Source: Flavobacterium sharifuzzamanii
Lineage (GTDB): Bacteria > Bacteroidota > Bacteroidia > Flavobacteriales > Flavobacteriaceae
Assembly (NCBI RefSeq): GCF_003254585.1
Contig: NZ_QJGZ01000038.1
Location: forward strand, 1-64,000
Direction: 5' to 3'
Length of the DNA stretch: 64,000 nt
The translations under genes and the position numbers were made by a program. The stretch's first letter is position 1. Each line of letters starts with the position of its first letter. The notes under the pieces are model-generated. The model worked only from the letters and a program-made list of their open reading frames with translations, made no database searches and was not told where the DNA came from. Positions 42,720-52,044 of the stretch are shown here, piece by piece.

Positions 42720-43766
42720 ATGAGCGCAGTTATTACAGCAATAGGTGGTTTCGTGCCATCATCAATTTTGACCAATAAAAAGATTTCAGAAACAGTTGAT
42801 ACATCGGAGGAATGGATCATCAAAAGAACTGGAATTAGAGAACGTAGAATCGCAGACGATGACACGGCAACATCTGATCTTGCCGCAGCAGCGATTGAAA
42901 ATCTTTTCGCAAATTATAATGTAGATCGTGAAGAAATAGAAGCGTTGTTAGTAGCAACAGCGACTCCAGATCACATTTTAGCACCAACAGCAAGTATTGT
43001 TTGCGATAAAAGCGGACTTACAAATGCTTTTGGAATTGACATGAATGCAGCTTGCAGCGGATTTTTGTATGCACTAGAAATGGGAGCAAACATGATCGAA
43101 AGCGGTCGCTACAAAAAATTAATTATCGTTGGAGCAGATAAAATGAGTTCTATCGTAGATTATGAAGACCGTAATACTTGTATTCTTTTCGGAGATGGAG
43201 CTGGAGCAGTTTTATTAGAAAAAACAGAATCTGATGCAGGTTTAATGAAAACGATTCTTAAAACAGACGGAAGTGGTGTTTCTTCTCTTGCTGTACCAGC
43301 TGGAGGTTCTAGAAATCCAACTTCTATGCAGAGTCTTTTGCACAGAACACACTATTTAAAACAAGACGGAGCTTTTGTATTTAAAAGAGCCGTTGCTGCA
43401 ATGAGTCAGGTTTCGCAAGATGCTTTGGCGAAAAACGAATTAGAATCAGACCAGATTGATTGGGTTGTGCCACATCAGGCTAATTTGAGAATTATCAATG
43501 CTGTAGGCGAAAGTTTAGGGATTGATTTTGAAAAAGTAAAAGTAAATATTGACCGTTACGGAAATACGACATCTGCAACAGTTCCGTTGTGTTTGTGGGA
43601 TTTCAAAGACGATTTTAAAGAAGGACAGAATGTATTGATAACTACTTTTGGAGCAGGATTTTCATGGGGAGCAACTTGCTTGAAATGGGGTGTTATGCGT
43701 GAAAGAAAATCAGTTGAAACTATTACAGCCATCAATAAGGCAGAAGGTGTTTTAGTAGAACACTAA
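42720..43766 (+). CDS. fabH: 3-oxoacyl-ACP synthase III (KAS III)
   Basis: 348 aa. It condenses acetyl-CoA (or a short acyl-CoA) with malonyl-ACP, the first step of fatty-acid chain growth. The catalytic Cys is C112 in MNAACSGFLYALE, at the same number as in E. coli; His is in VVPHQANLRIINAVG and Asn in RYGNTTSATVPL. The RTGIRERRI arginine region for CoA is also present. The C terminus has ~20 extra residues (ERKSVETITAINKAEGVLVE). The gene is not in the usual plsX-rpmF cluster but lies 39 bp before a LytS/LytTR pair, so it may be a second KAS III for special acyl groups or membrane adaptation. Confidence 0.9.
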   Translation: MSAVITAIGGFVPSSILTNKKISETVDTSEEWIIKRTGIRERRIADDDTATSDLAAAAIENLFANYNVDREEIEALLVATATPDHILAPTASIVCDKSGLTNAFGIDMNAACSGFLYALEMGANMIESGRYKKLIIVGADKMSSIVDYEDRNTCILFGDGAGAVLLEKTESDAGLMKTILKTDGSGVSSLAVPAGGSRNPTSMQSLLHRTHYLKQDGAFVFKRAVAAMSQVSQDALAKNELESDQIDWVVPHQANLRIINAVGESLGIDFEKVKVNIDRYGNTTSATVPLCLWDFKDDFKEGQNVLITTFGAGFSWGATCLKWGVMRERKSVETITAINKAEGVLVEH

Positions 43767-43805
43767 TAAGATAGGATTTTTCAATTTTACAAGTTGGGTG
43801 AATTA

Positions 43806-44900
43806 ATGGGTAGAAAGAACCAAAATAAAAAATCGAGCAAGAATTTTTTCTATAAATACTACAGGGTTATAGTAATTCCAGCCGTTTTTTTGGTCTATCT
43901 TTCGTCCTATTATTTCTTAAATCCGTATAGAAATTTTGAAGAAGAAGGTTTGCTCGACTTAGATCAGACCTTCGATATCTTCATTATTTTGCTGTATTGC
44001 GCCATACTTACAGAGCTTACTTTGTTTGTTGGCCGAAAATTAAACTATTATATAAGTTGGGAACAAAATCCAGCTTTTAGGGCCATTGCCCAATTTATCT
44101 GCTTAATTGCAGGAAACATTCTTCTCAATTACTTTTTTTCCTGGCTTTGGGATTATTTATATCCCTGTACCGCTTTAGAAGTAAATGATTTGGTTACGAT
44201 TTGGCAGTCTAAAATCATGGCAGCCATTATTTCATTATTCATAAGTGCCATTCATACGGGAATATTTCTGTTAAACAGATGGCGTTTGAATGCTATAGAA
44301 ACTGCTGAATTAAAAGTTAAAGCATCAGAGTTGCAAGAAGCTGTAACGCGTTCGAAATTAGAATCTTTAAAAATGCAGTTAGATCCGCATTTTGTGTTCA
44401 ATAATTTCAGCACTTTGACCGAATTGATTTATGAAGATCAGAAAGAAGCGGCTTCCTTCTTAGAAAATATAACGAGAGTATATCGTTATATGATTTCAAA
44501 TTCAAATAAAGATACCATTACAGTAAAAGAAGAAATTGAATTCCTAAATGCGTATTTTTATTTATTGAAGAAAAGGCTGGGAGATAAAATTGCTTTAAAA
44601 ATTGAAGTTGATGTTGCCTCTTTAGCGCTTCATTTACCGCCTTTGACTTTACAGTTATTGGTAGAGAATGCTGTAAAACACAATATGGCAACGTTAGCCA
44701 ATCCGCTTACCATTACTGTTTTGTCTGATTCTGGTGATATTATTGTTCGAAATAATCTACAAAGAACCGCTGGAAAAACTTTGGTTTCAACAGGAATAGG
44801 AAATAAAAATATCAAATTTCGTTATAAAATTTTATCTGAAAGAATGCCAATTTTCAGTGAATCAAACGGTTATTATGACGTACGTCTGCCATTAATTTAA
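43806..44900 (+). CDS. LytS-type sensor histidine kinase (system 2)
   Basis: 364 aa from the ATG at 43806; a TTG at 43794 is in frame but weaker. Four hydrophobic helices in residues ~25-160 form the sensor. The His_kinase box MQLDPHFVFNNFSTLTELI carries His 195. PPLTLQLLVENAVKHNMATL is the N box and STGIGNKNIKFRYK the G box. It follows fabH by 39 bp and precedes its regulator by 5 bp, so fabH, kinase and regulator may be one operon. The paralogous system 1 is about 6 kb upstream. Confidence 0.92.
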   Translation: MGRKNQNKKSSKNFFYKYYRVIVIPAVFLVYLSSYYFLNPYRNFEEEGLLDLDQTFDIFIILLYCAILTELTLFVGRKLNYYISWEQNPAFRAIAQFICLIAGNILLNYFFSWLWDYLYPCTALEVNDLVTIWQSKIMAAIISLFISAIHTGIFLLNRWRLNAIETAELKVKASELQEAVTRSKLESLKMQLDPHFVFNNFSTLTELIYEDQKEAASFLENITRVYRYMISNSNKDTITVKEEIEFLNAYFYLLKKRLGDKIALKIEVDVASLALHLPPLTLQLLVENAVKHNMATLANPLTITVLSDSGDIIVRNNLQRTAGKTLVSTGIGNKNIKFRYKILSERMPIFSESNGYYDVRLPLI

Positions 44901-44905
44901 GAGTT

Positions 44906-45661
44906 ATGAAAATTTTAATTGTAGAAGATGAAAATATTAACGCCAGCCGATTAAAAAGGCTGTTGGAAGAATTAGAACCAAATTGTGAAATTCTAGGTAT
45001 TATTGATACCGTTGTAGATACTGTTGCATGGTTAAATTCAAATCCGACTCCCGATTTAATCACTATGGATATTCGTTTAGCAGACGGATTAAGTTTTGCC
45101 ATTTTTGATGAAATCAATATCACTTGTCCAGTCATTTTTACTACAGCGTATGACGAATATGCAATTCGTGCTTTTAAGGTAAACAGCATCGATTATTTGA
45201 TGAAACCCATCGAAAAAAACGAATTGGAGTTTGCCCTATCTAAATTCAAATCTTTAAATAAAAACGAACCCAACGTAACCAATATCGCTGGAATTCTAAA
45301 AGAACTGATTGAAAAACCAGTTTTCAGAATGCGCTTTTTAGTAACCTATCGCGATGGCTACAAAAGCGTAGACGTTTCAGATATCGACTTTATATATTCT
45401 GAATTTAAAACCAGTAATTTATTCCTTAAATCTGGTGTCATTATTTCGATTCCGCAAACCATGGAAGAACTGGAGCAAGAACTAGATCCCAATCTCTTTT
45501 TTCGTGCCAACCGCCAGTTTTTCATTCGTGCCGAAAGCATCAAATCTATTGCGAACTACTTCAACGCAAAACTTAAAATCCAATTAAAACTAGATCCCGA
45601 ACGTGAGGTGATCATCAGCAGAGAAAAAACACCTTTCTTTAAACAGTGGATGGATAGATAA
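44906..45661 (+). CDS. LytTR-family response regulator (system 2)
   Basis: 251 aa. Receiver with Asp 55 (DLITMDIRLADGLSFAIFDE) and IVEDEN acidic pocket. The LytTR domain spans residues ~145-250 (RFLVTYRDGYKSVDVSDIDF, FFRANRQFFIRAESIKSIAN). It is paralogous to the regulator at 39040. The closest downstream transcription unit, the RND pump, has a 21-bp direct repeat in its promoter whose second unit is diverged (GTCGTTTGG), which could separate its target from those of system 1. Confidence 0.93.
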   Translation: MKILIVEDENINASRLKRLLEELEPNCEILGIIDTVVDTVAWLNSNPTPDLITMDIRLADGLSFAIFDEINITCPVIFTTAYDEYAIRAFKVNSIDYLMKPIEKNELEFALSKFKSLNKNEPNVTNIAGILKELIEKPVFRMRFLVTYRDGYKSVDVSDIDFIYSEFKTSNLFLKSGVIISIPQTMEELEQELDPNLFFRANRQFFIRAESIKSIANYFNAKLKIQLKLDPEREVIISREKTPFFKQWMDR

Positions 45662-45793
45662 GAAAGGTACTAAGGTTCTGAGGTGCTAAGATTCTAAGGT
45701 TTTTGGGTGGAAGGGTTCAAAGGGGCAAAGGCTCAAAGAGACAAAGGTTCAGAGGTTTTTTCTTTTTTTCGAAAAGTTTGGTTTACATCCAGT

Positions 45794-45896
45794 TTGTCAT
45801 CCTGACGAAGGAAGGATCACACTAGAAACTCAACAAAGATTGTCCGTCATACTTTGCATGATTCCGTGTGTGATCCTTCCTTCGTCAGGATGACAA
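45794..45896. repeat. Inverted-repeat element with 29-bp perfect arms
   Basis: TTGTCATCCTGACGAAGGAAGGATCACAC (45794-45822) is repeated as an exact reverse complement at 45868-45896, with a 45-bp centre. It resembles a MITE or REP pair. The flanks at 45664-45700 and 46073-46110 hold AAGGTTCTGAGG / CCTTAGCATCTTAG-type words in opposite orientation. Confidence 0.75.
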
Positions 45897-46119
45897 GGAA
45901 TGCGTTAAAGTCTACTCAATCAGCGAGAAAAAATCCTTTTTAATCCTTTAATCTGTGGTAAAAAATCGTGTCTCAGCATCTTTGTAGTAAAAATTCGAGA
46001 AATTATATTTTCAGTATTTCTTAAATCAAACTTTTAATTTGAGAAAATTCGTGAATTCGTGGCAAAATAAAAAACTTAGAACCTTAGCATCTTAGCCACT
46101 TAGTACCTTAAAAAAATTC

Positions 46120-46193
46120 CTCCGTTTCAGTATCAAAATATGTCGTTTGGGTAAATTTCTTCCTTAAAAAAGCAGTTTTACGCTGTTATTTTG
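46120..46193 (+). promoter_or_regulatory. LytTR-type direct repeat and promoter of the RND efflux operon
   Basis: TCCGTTTCA (46121-46129) and GTCGTTTGG (46142-46150), 21-bp period. The -7 variant TTATTTTG (46186-46193) is again 43 bp from the matching base of the second unit. It lies about 30 bp before the adaptor gene. Confidence 0.65.
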
Positions 46194-46222
46194 CTGCCAA
46201 ATTTGAGGTAATTCATTTAAAA

Positions 46223-47368
46223 ATGAAAAGTAAAATGACAAAACAGTTTTTTAAAAATAATAGCGCAATTGCCAAGATTGCAATTCTATTGATAATGGTC
46301 TCCCTTTCTTCATGCGGAAAAAGTGGAGATGGACAAATGGCTCCTCCAAAGCCAGAAGTAGACTTTCTTCAGACCAATTCGGTTACAGGAGAAGTAGAAA
46401 AGAAATATCCAGGTACAGTCGAAGGTACTGTAAACGTTGATATAAAAGCTCAGGTATCGGGTTATTTGGAGGCTATTTATGTGAAAGAAGGAGATTATGT
46501 AACGAAAGGACAATCGCTTTTTAAAATTAAAGGAGACGTTTACGCAGAGCAGGTAAATAACAGCCGTGCAGCTTACAAAAGCGCTTTAGCGAATCAAGCG
46601 AATGCGAAATTGGAAGTAGAGAAAATCAAACCTTTGGTTGAAGGGAAAGTTTTCTCAGACATGCAGTTAAAAACAGCACAAGCCAATTACGAAGCTGCAA
46701 CTGCACAAGTAGCACAAGCAAAAGCCGCTTTAGGATCATCTCAGATTAATGCCGATTTCTCTTTGATTAAAGCTCCTGTAAGCGGCTATATTAGCCGTAT
46801 TCCAAACCGTATCGGAAATTTAGTTACACCAAATGATGCCGTTCCATTAACGACTCTTTCTGAGATTAATAGCGTATTTGTATATTTTTCTTTGACTGAA
46901 GCAGATTATTTGGCTTTTTCAAAAGATGCAAAAAGCAATCAGACTGTAAGTTTAATTATGGCCGATGATAGCGAGTACGATCAAAAAGGGAAACTGGAAG
47001 TAGCCAGTGGAAACATCGATCGTGCAACAGGAACAATTGCTTTGAAAGCGATATTTCCAAATCCGAAAAAAGAATTGCGTTCTGGAGGTTCGGCAAGAAT
47101 TGTCTTGAACAAAAGTTTATCATCTGTAATTACAGTTCCAATGGCAAGTGTAAAAGATATTCAGGATAAATTTTTTGTTTTTGTTCTAAAAGAAGGCAAC
47201 AAAATAGCTATGGTTCCAATTGAAATTGCAGGAAGTGCTGGAGCAGATTATTTTGTAAAATCTGGTTTGAAAGCTGGAGATAAAGTGGCACTGAATAATA
47301 TCGATGTCCTTTATGATGGTATGGAAGTCGTTCCAAAAATCGCTGCTAAAAACGCAAGCAGTAAATAA
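46223..47368 (+). CDS. RND efflux periplasmic adaptor (MFP) lipoprotein
   Basis: 381 aa. Lipoprotein signal with LSSCGKSGD (Cys near residue 31). The lipoyl half-motifs are VNVDIKAQVSGYLEAIYVKE (residues ~72-91) and the return LIKAPVSGYISRIPNR (~182-197), with a helical hairpin between them (NSRAAYKSALANQANAKLEV). The beta-barrel and membrane-proximal domains follow. It bridges the inner-membrane pump and the outer-membrane channel. It is the first gene of a three-gene operon (27 bp to the pump). The promoter has a LytTR-type repeat. Confidence 0.93.
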   Translation: MKSKMTKQFFKNNSAIAKIAILLIMVSLSSCGKSGDGQMAPPKPEVDFLQTNSVTGEVEKKYPGTVEGTVNVDIKAQVSGYLEAIYVKEGDYVTKGQSLFKIKGDVYAEQVNNSRAAYKSALANQANAKLEVEKIKPLVEGKVFSDMQLKTAQANYEAATAQVAQAKAALGSSQINADFSLIKAPVSGYISRIPNRIGNLVTPNDAVPLTTLSEINSVFVYFSLTEADYLAFSKDAKSNQTVSLIMADDSEYDQKGKLEVASGNIDRATGTIALKAIFPNPKKELRSGGSARIVLNKSLSSVITVPMASVKDIQDKFFVFVLKEGNKIAMVPIEIAGSAGADYFVKSGLKAGDKVALNNIDVLYDGMEVVPKIAAKNASSK

Positions 47369-47395
47369 TTTTTCATTCAATAAAATAACATTTCC

Positions 47396-50300
47396 ATGTT
47401 AAAGAAAATAATAGACAGGCCAGTATTGGCCACAGTTATCTCTATTGTACTGGTTATACTGGGGATCATAGGTCTTACCAGATTATCGGTAACGCGATTT
47501 CCAGATATTTCGCCACCAACAGTTATGGTAAGCGGTTCTTATCCAGGGGGAAATAGTGAAACCGTTATTCGTTCGGTAGTAACGCCTTTAGAAGAGCAGA
47601 TTAACGGAGTTGAAAATATGCAGTATATTAAATCTACTGCAAGTAATGATGGATCTTTCTCGATCAGCGTCATTTTTAAACAAGGTGTAGATCCAGATCA
47701 GGCTGCGGTAAACGTGCAGAATAGAGTACAGCAAGCCACTCCAAAACTGCCTCAGGAAGTTATCCGTATGGGGTTAACAACTTCGAAGCAGCAAAATAGT
47801 ATGATTGTTATTTTCAACTTATATACAGATGATAATAGCAAATACGACGAGTTGTTTCTTCAGAATTACGCCAATATCAACTTAGTTCCTCAAATGAAGC
47901 GTGTTCCGGGTGTTGGACAAGTTCAGATTTTTGGGGTAAAAGATTATTCGATGCGAATCTGGCTGGATCCGCGTAAAATGGCCAATGCAGGTTTGGTTCC
48001 GTCAGATGTTACTCAAGCCATTGCAGAACAGAGTTTAGAATCGGCTCCTGGAAAATTGGGAGAAGAATCTTCAGCAGCTTTAGAATACGTAATTCGTTAC
48101 AAAGGAAAAAAGAACAAGCCAGAACAATATGAAAATATTGTGGTTAAGAATGTCGGAAGTAATGTCTTAAGGCTTAAAGATGTAGCGAGAGTAGAATTTG
48201 GCTCTATTTCATACAGCGGTGATAATAAATCGAACAGTAAAAATGCCGTTACGATGGCGATTTTACAAACTTCGGGTTCAAACGCCAATGACATCGAAAT
48301 CGGAATCAACAAAGAAGTAGAACGATTGTCTAAATCTTTTCCTCCGGGTATTAAATACGTCAACGTAATGAGTACCAAAGAGAGATTAGATGAAGCAACT
48401 GGACAGGTAAAATCGACTCTTTTTGAAGCTTTTATTCTGGTATTTATTGTAGTATTTATTTTCCTTCAGGATTTTCGCTCGACGATTATTCCAGCAATTG
48501 CAGTTCCGGTTGCGATTGTGGGAACGTTTTTCTTCCTGTTGGTTTTCGGATTTACGATTAACATCTTAACGCTTTTTGCTTTAGTTCTAGCAATCGGAAT
48601 TGTGGTCGATGATGCGATTGTGGTTGTTGAAGCGGTGCATAGTAAAATGGAAGAAGACGAAGGAATTTCAGCCAAAGAAGCAACACACAGTGCAATGGCA
48701 GAAATTACAGGAGCCGTAATTTCGATTACTTTGGTAATGTCAGCGGTATTTATTCCGATTGGATTTATGACAGGGTCTTCAGGGATTTTCTACAAACAAT
48801 TTGCTTATACACTAGCGATTGCTATTATCATTTCGGCTGTAAATGCCTTGACGTTAACGCCTGCTCTATGTGCGCTTTTGCTAAAAAATCACGGACATAA
48901 ACATGAAGATAACGAACATAAAACAAGTTTCAAAGACCGTTTTTTCGTCGGTTTTAATACAGGTTTCAACAATTTAACGGGAAGATATATCAAAGGCGTT
49001 CGTTTCTTAATTGGAAGAAAATGGCTTGCCGCGGGATTAGTTGCTGGAATTACTGCCATTGCGGTTTATACCATGATGTCTACACCAAAAAGTTTCGTGC
49101 CTCTTGAAGATGACGGTTTTATGGTGTACAGTTTATCAATGCCACCAGGAACAGCACTTGATCGTACTACAGCGGTAATTCAGAAATTGGAAAAAGAATT
49201 GGCTCCTTTAGAAGCGATTGATGTCAATACGAGTATTACAGGATTCAATATTTTGAGTAACAGTTCCAGTCCAGCTTATGGATTAGGTTTTATTAAACTG
49301 AAACCAAAGAAAGACAGGGGAGCAGTTAAAGATATTGAAGAAATTATGAATATCGTAAGCGGAAAACTGGCAAAAATTAAAGAAGGTCAGATTATGGTTT
49401 TCAGAATGCCTCCGGTAGAAGGTTTTGGAGTAACGAGTGGTGCTGAAATTGTATTGCAAGATAGAATGGCAAGAAGTCCAGAAACTTTAAAAACCATGTC
49501 TGATAAAGTAATTGCACAGATTATGAAACAGCCAGGAGTTCAATACGCATACACAACTTTTAGAGCCGATTATCCGCAATTGGAATTGGAAGTTGATGAA
49601 GATAAAGCGCGCCAAATGGGTGTGAATATTAAAGAGCTTTTAGGGAATATCCAAACCTATTTTGCAGGAGATCAATCAGCTGACTTTTCGAGATTTGGTA
49701 AATTTTACCGTGTGAATGTAAAAGCCGACGGTATTTTTAGAATGGATGAAGATGCGTTTAATGAAATTTTCGTTAGAAATGCTGATATGCAGATGGTTCC
49801 AGTAAAATCAATTGTGAAGTTCCACAAAGTGTATGGACCAGAATCGGTAAACCGTTACAACCTTTATAATTCGGTAAATATTACAGCGATGGCGTTGCCT
49901 GGTTACAGTAACGGACAAATTATGGAAAATCTGGAAAAGGTTTTAGACAAATTACCATCTGATTACACTTACGAATGGACTGGTTTAAGTCTTGAGGAAA
50001 AAGCAGGAGGAAGCCAGACAGTTGCCATTTTTGGGTTATGTCTATTGTTTGTATTCTTTCTGCTTGCTGCTCAATACGAAAGTTATTTATTGCCTCTTGC
50101 GGTATTGCTTTCTATTCCGACAGGAATTTTAGGAGCTTTCGCCGGAATTAAAGCGGTTGGTTTAGACAACAATATTTATGTGCAGGTCGGATTAATAATG
50201 CTTGTCGGACTTTTGGCTAAAAATGCCATTTTGATTGTCGAATTTGCTTTACAAAGACGTTTGGCTGGATTAACGATAGTTGAAGCCGCAATTGAAGGTT

Positions 50301-50551
50301 CAAGATCAAGGTTACGACCAATTATCATGACTTCGCTGGCTTTTATTGTAGGTATGATTCCGTTGATGTTTGCTTCTGGAGGAACTGCAGTTGGTAACCG
50401 ATCTATCAGTGTGAGTGCAGCTGTCGGAATGTTTAGTGGTGTTGTACTGGGCGTTTTCGTGATTCCGTTGCTTTTCATTTTATTCCAATATTTACAGGAA
50501 AAAGTATCAAGAAAAAAGATCGCGACTCAAGTTCAAACGATAAAAGAATAA
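47396..50551 (+). CDS. RND multidrug efflux permease (HAE1/AcrB type)
   Basis: 1051 aa, full length for the HAE1 family. Twelve transmembrane helices in the usual 1+5, 1+5 layout; TM1 begins IDRPVLATVISIVLVILGII. TM4 carries the proton-relay pair of Asp in GIVVDDAIVVVEAV. Porter-domain motifs include VSGSYPGGNSETVIRSVV and RVPGVGQVQIFG. A His-rich cytosolic loop (KNHGHKHEDNEHK) follows TM6. It exports hydrophobic or amphiphilic compounds with proton exchange. Gene order adaptor-pump-channel is complete, and the channel starts 2 bp after the stop. Confidence 0.96.
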   Translation: MLKKIIDRPVLATVISIVLVILGIIGLTRLSVTRFPDISPPTVMVSGSYPGGNSETVIRSVVTPLEEQINGVENMQYIKSTASNDGSFSISVIFKQGVDPDQAAVNVQNRVQQATPKLPQEVIRMGLTTSKQQNSMIVIFNLYTDDNSKYDELFLQNYANINLVPQMKRVPGVGQVQIFGVKDYSMRIWLDPRKMANAGLVPSDVTQAIAEQSLESAPGKLGEESSAALEYVIRYKGKKNKPEQYENIVVKNVGSNVLRLKDVARVEFGSISYSGDNKSNSKNAVTMAILQTSGSNANDIEIGINKEVERLSKSFPPGIKYVNVMSTKERLDEATGQVKSTLFEAFILVFIVVFIFLQDFRSTIIPAIAVPVAIVGTFFFLLVFGFTINILTLFALVLAIGIVVDDAIVVVEAVHSKMEEDEGISAKEATHSAMAEITGAVISITLVMSAVFIPIGFMTGSSGIFYKQFAYTLAIAIIISAVNALTLTPALCALLLKNHGHKHEDNEHKTSFKDRFFVGFNTGFNNLTGRYIKGVRFLIGRKWLAAGLVAGITAIAVYTMMSTPKSFVPLEDDGFMVYSLSMPPGTALDRTTAVIQKLEKELAPLEAIDVNTSITGFNILSNSSSPAYGLGFIKLKPKKDRGAVKDIEEIMNIVSGKLAKIKEGQIMVFRMPPVEGFGVTSGAEIVLQDRMARSPETLKTMSDKVIAQIMKQPGVQYAYTTFRADYPQLELEVDEDKARQMGVNIKELLGNIQTYFAGDQSADFSRFGKFYRVNVKADGIFRMDEDAFNEIFVRNADMQMVPVKSIVKFHKVYGPESVNRYNLYNSVNITAMALPGYSNGQIMENLEKVLDKLPSDYTYEWTGLSLEEKAGGSQTVAIFGLCLLFVFFLLAAQYESYLLPLAVLLSIPTGILGAFAGIKAVGLDNNIYVQVGLIMLVGLLAKNAILIVEFALQRRLAGLTIVEAAIEGSRSRLRPIIMTSLAFIVGMIPLMFASGGTAVGNRSISVSAAVGMFSGVVLGVFVIPLLFILFQYLQEKVSRKKIATQVQTIKE

Positions 50552-50553
50552 TA

Positions 50554-51963
50554 ATGAAAACACTATATAAAATCGGAATTGTTTTAATTACCGGAGCGAT
50601 TATGACGTCGTGTGTGGTAGGAAAAAAATATTCCCGTACAGATTTAAATGCTCCAGACCAATTCCGCGAGGAAATCGCGGTTACTGGAGATACGGTTTTA
50701 CTTCCGTGGAAAAACTATTACAAAGATCCTCTTTTGGTTGCTTTGATTGAAAAGGCTCTGGTTAAAAATAATGAAGTTATCATTGCCATGAAAAGCATGG
50801 AACAGCTTGACCTTAACTATAAACAAGCCAAATTATCTTTGATGCCAACACTTGATTTTGATGCAGGTGCCAGCCGTGCTTATCCGTCAAAGAATTCCTT
50901 AAACGGATCTTTGAGCCAGCAGTTTATTGGTAAAGATTATATGGACGATTACAGTGCTAATCTTCGTCTTTCTTGGGAAGTAGATATTTGGGGAAAAGCA
51001 GCGATGCAGAAAAGAGATGCAAAAGCAGCTTATTTTGCTCAAAAAGAAAATCTTTCGGCATTAAAAACCCGAATTATTGTTCAGGTAGCGCAGTCGTACT
51101 ATAATTTGTTAGGTTTAGACGAACAATTGAAAATTGCTGAGAAAAACATCGAATTGAGTACCAATACTTTGAACATGATGCAATTGCAGTATAAATCAGG
51201 TTCAATTAGTTCTTTGGCTGTTAATCAGACTGAAGCTCAGAAGAAAACAGCTGAATTATTGGTGCCTTTAGCGAAAGCGAATATTGCGGTTCAAGAAAAT
51301 GCTTTGCAGATTTTGTGCGGAGAATATCCAGACAAGATTGAAAGAGCAGGAAACATTGATGCAGCCGAAGTTGCCGTTGTTTTTCCAGCAGGAATTCCTG
51401 CTTCGCTTTTAAGCCGCAGACCAGATGTAAAAGCTAGCGAATACGCCGTGATGTCTGCCAATGCTAAAACGGGATTGGCAAAAGCAACTATGTATCCGAC
51501 TTTAAGTTTGAATCCGTCAATTGGTGTTAATTCGTTTGAATTCGAAAACTGGTTTAATTTTCCAGGTTCTGTCACCAAAACGATAGCAGCCAATTTAGTG
51601 CAGCCAATTTTTAGAAAAAAAGCATTACGAACAGCTTACGAAGTTGCTGTTATAGAACAAGAAAAAGCTGTTGTGCAATTCAAACAATCTTTTATAACAG
51701 CAGTTGGAGAAGTAAGCGATGCAATGTCTCGATTAAAATATGCTGATGAACGTATGATTTTAGCAAAAGATAAAGCAGAGTCATTGGACAAAGCAACTTC
51801 AGATGCTTCTTTGCTTTACAAAAGCGGAATGGCAAATTACCTTGAAGTAATCGCAGCTCAGAACAGTTCGCTCCAAAACGAATTGGATCTGGTAACAATA
51901 AAACTCGAAAAGCTGAATGCAGCAATTAACCTGTACCGTGCTTTAGGCGGCGGAGTAGAGTAG
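50554..51963 (+). CDS. TolC/NodT-family outer-membrane efflux lipoprotein
   Basis: 469 aa. Lipoprotein signal with MTSCVVGKKYSR (Cys near residue 20). Two outer membrane efflux repeats: residues ~60-260 and ~270-465, each with long coiled helices (LALDVNQTEAQKK-type) and short strands. The NodT-type signature ASLLSRRPDVKASEYAVMSA is at ~285. It completes the RND pump as the exit channel. The gene is tightly joined to the pump gene (2 bp). No promoter within the operon is visible. Confidence 0.93.
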   Translation: MKTLYKIGIVLITGAIMTSCVVGKKYSRTDLNAPDQFREEIAVTGDTVLLPWKNYYKDPLLVALIEKALVKNNEVIIAMKSMEQLDLNYKQAKLSLMPTLDFDAGASRAYPSKNSLNGSLSQQFIGKDYMDDYSANLRLSWEVDIWGKAAMQKRDAKAAYFAQKENLSALKTRIIVQVAQSYYNLLGLDEQLKIAEKNIELSTNTLNMMQLQYKSGSISSLAVNQTEAQKKTAELLVPLAKANIAVQENALQILCGEYPDKIERAGNIDAAEVAVVFPAGIPASLLSRRPDVKASEYAVMSANAKTGLAKATMYPTLSLNPSIGVNSFEFENWFNFPGSVTKTIAANLVQPIFRKKALRTAYEVAVIEQEKAVVQFKQSFITAVGEVSDAMSRLKYADERMILAKDKAESLDKATSDASLLYKSGMANYLEVIAAQNSSLQNELDLVTIKLEKLNAAINLYRALGGGVE

Positions 51964-52044
51964 CACTTAATTTTTGATGATTCACCATTTCTGTAAGCAA
52001 TTATAGAGGTGGTGAATTTCTTTTTGAATTGAATTTACTGATTT

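Noticed and set aside
43794..43805. TTG start for the second LytS kinase
   Set aside because: An ATG four codons downstream (43806) is the better start.
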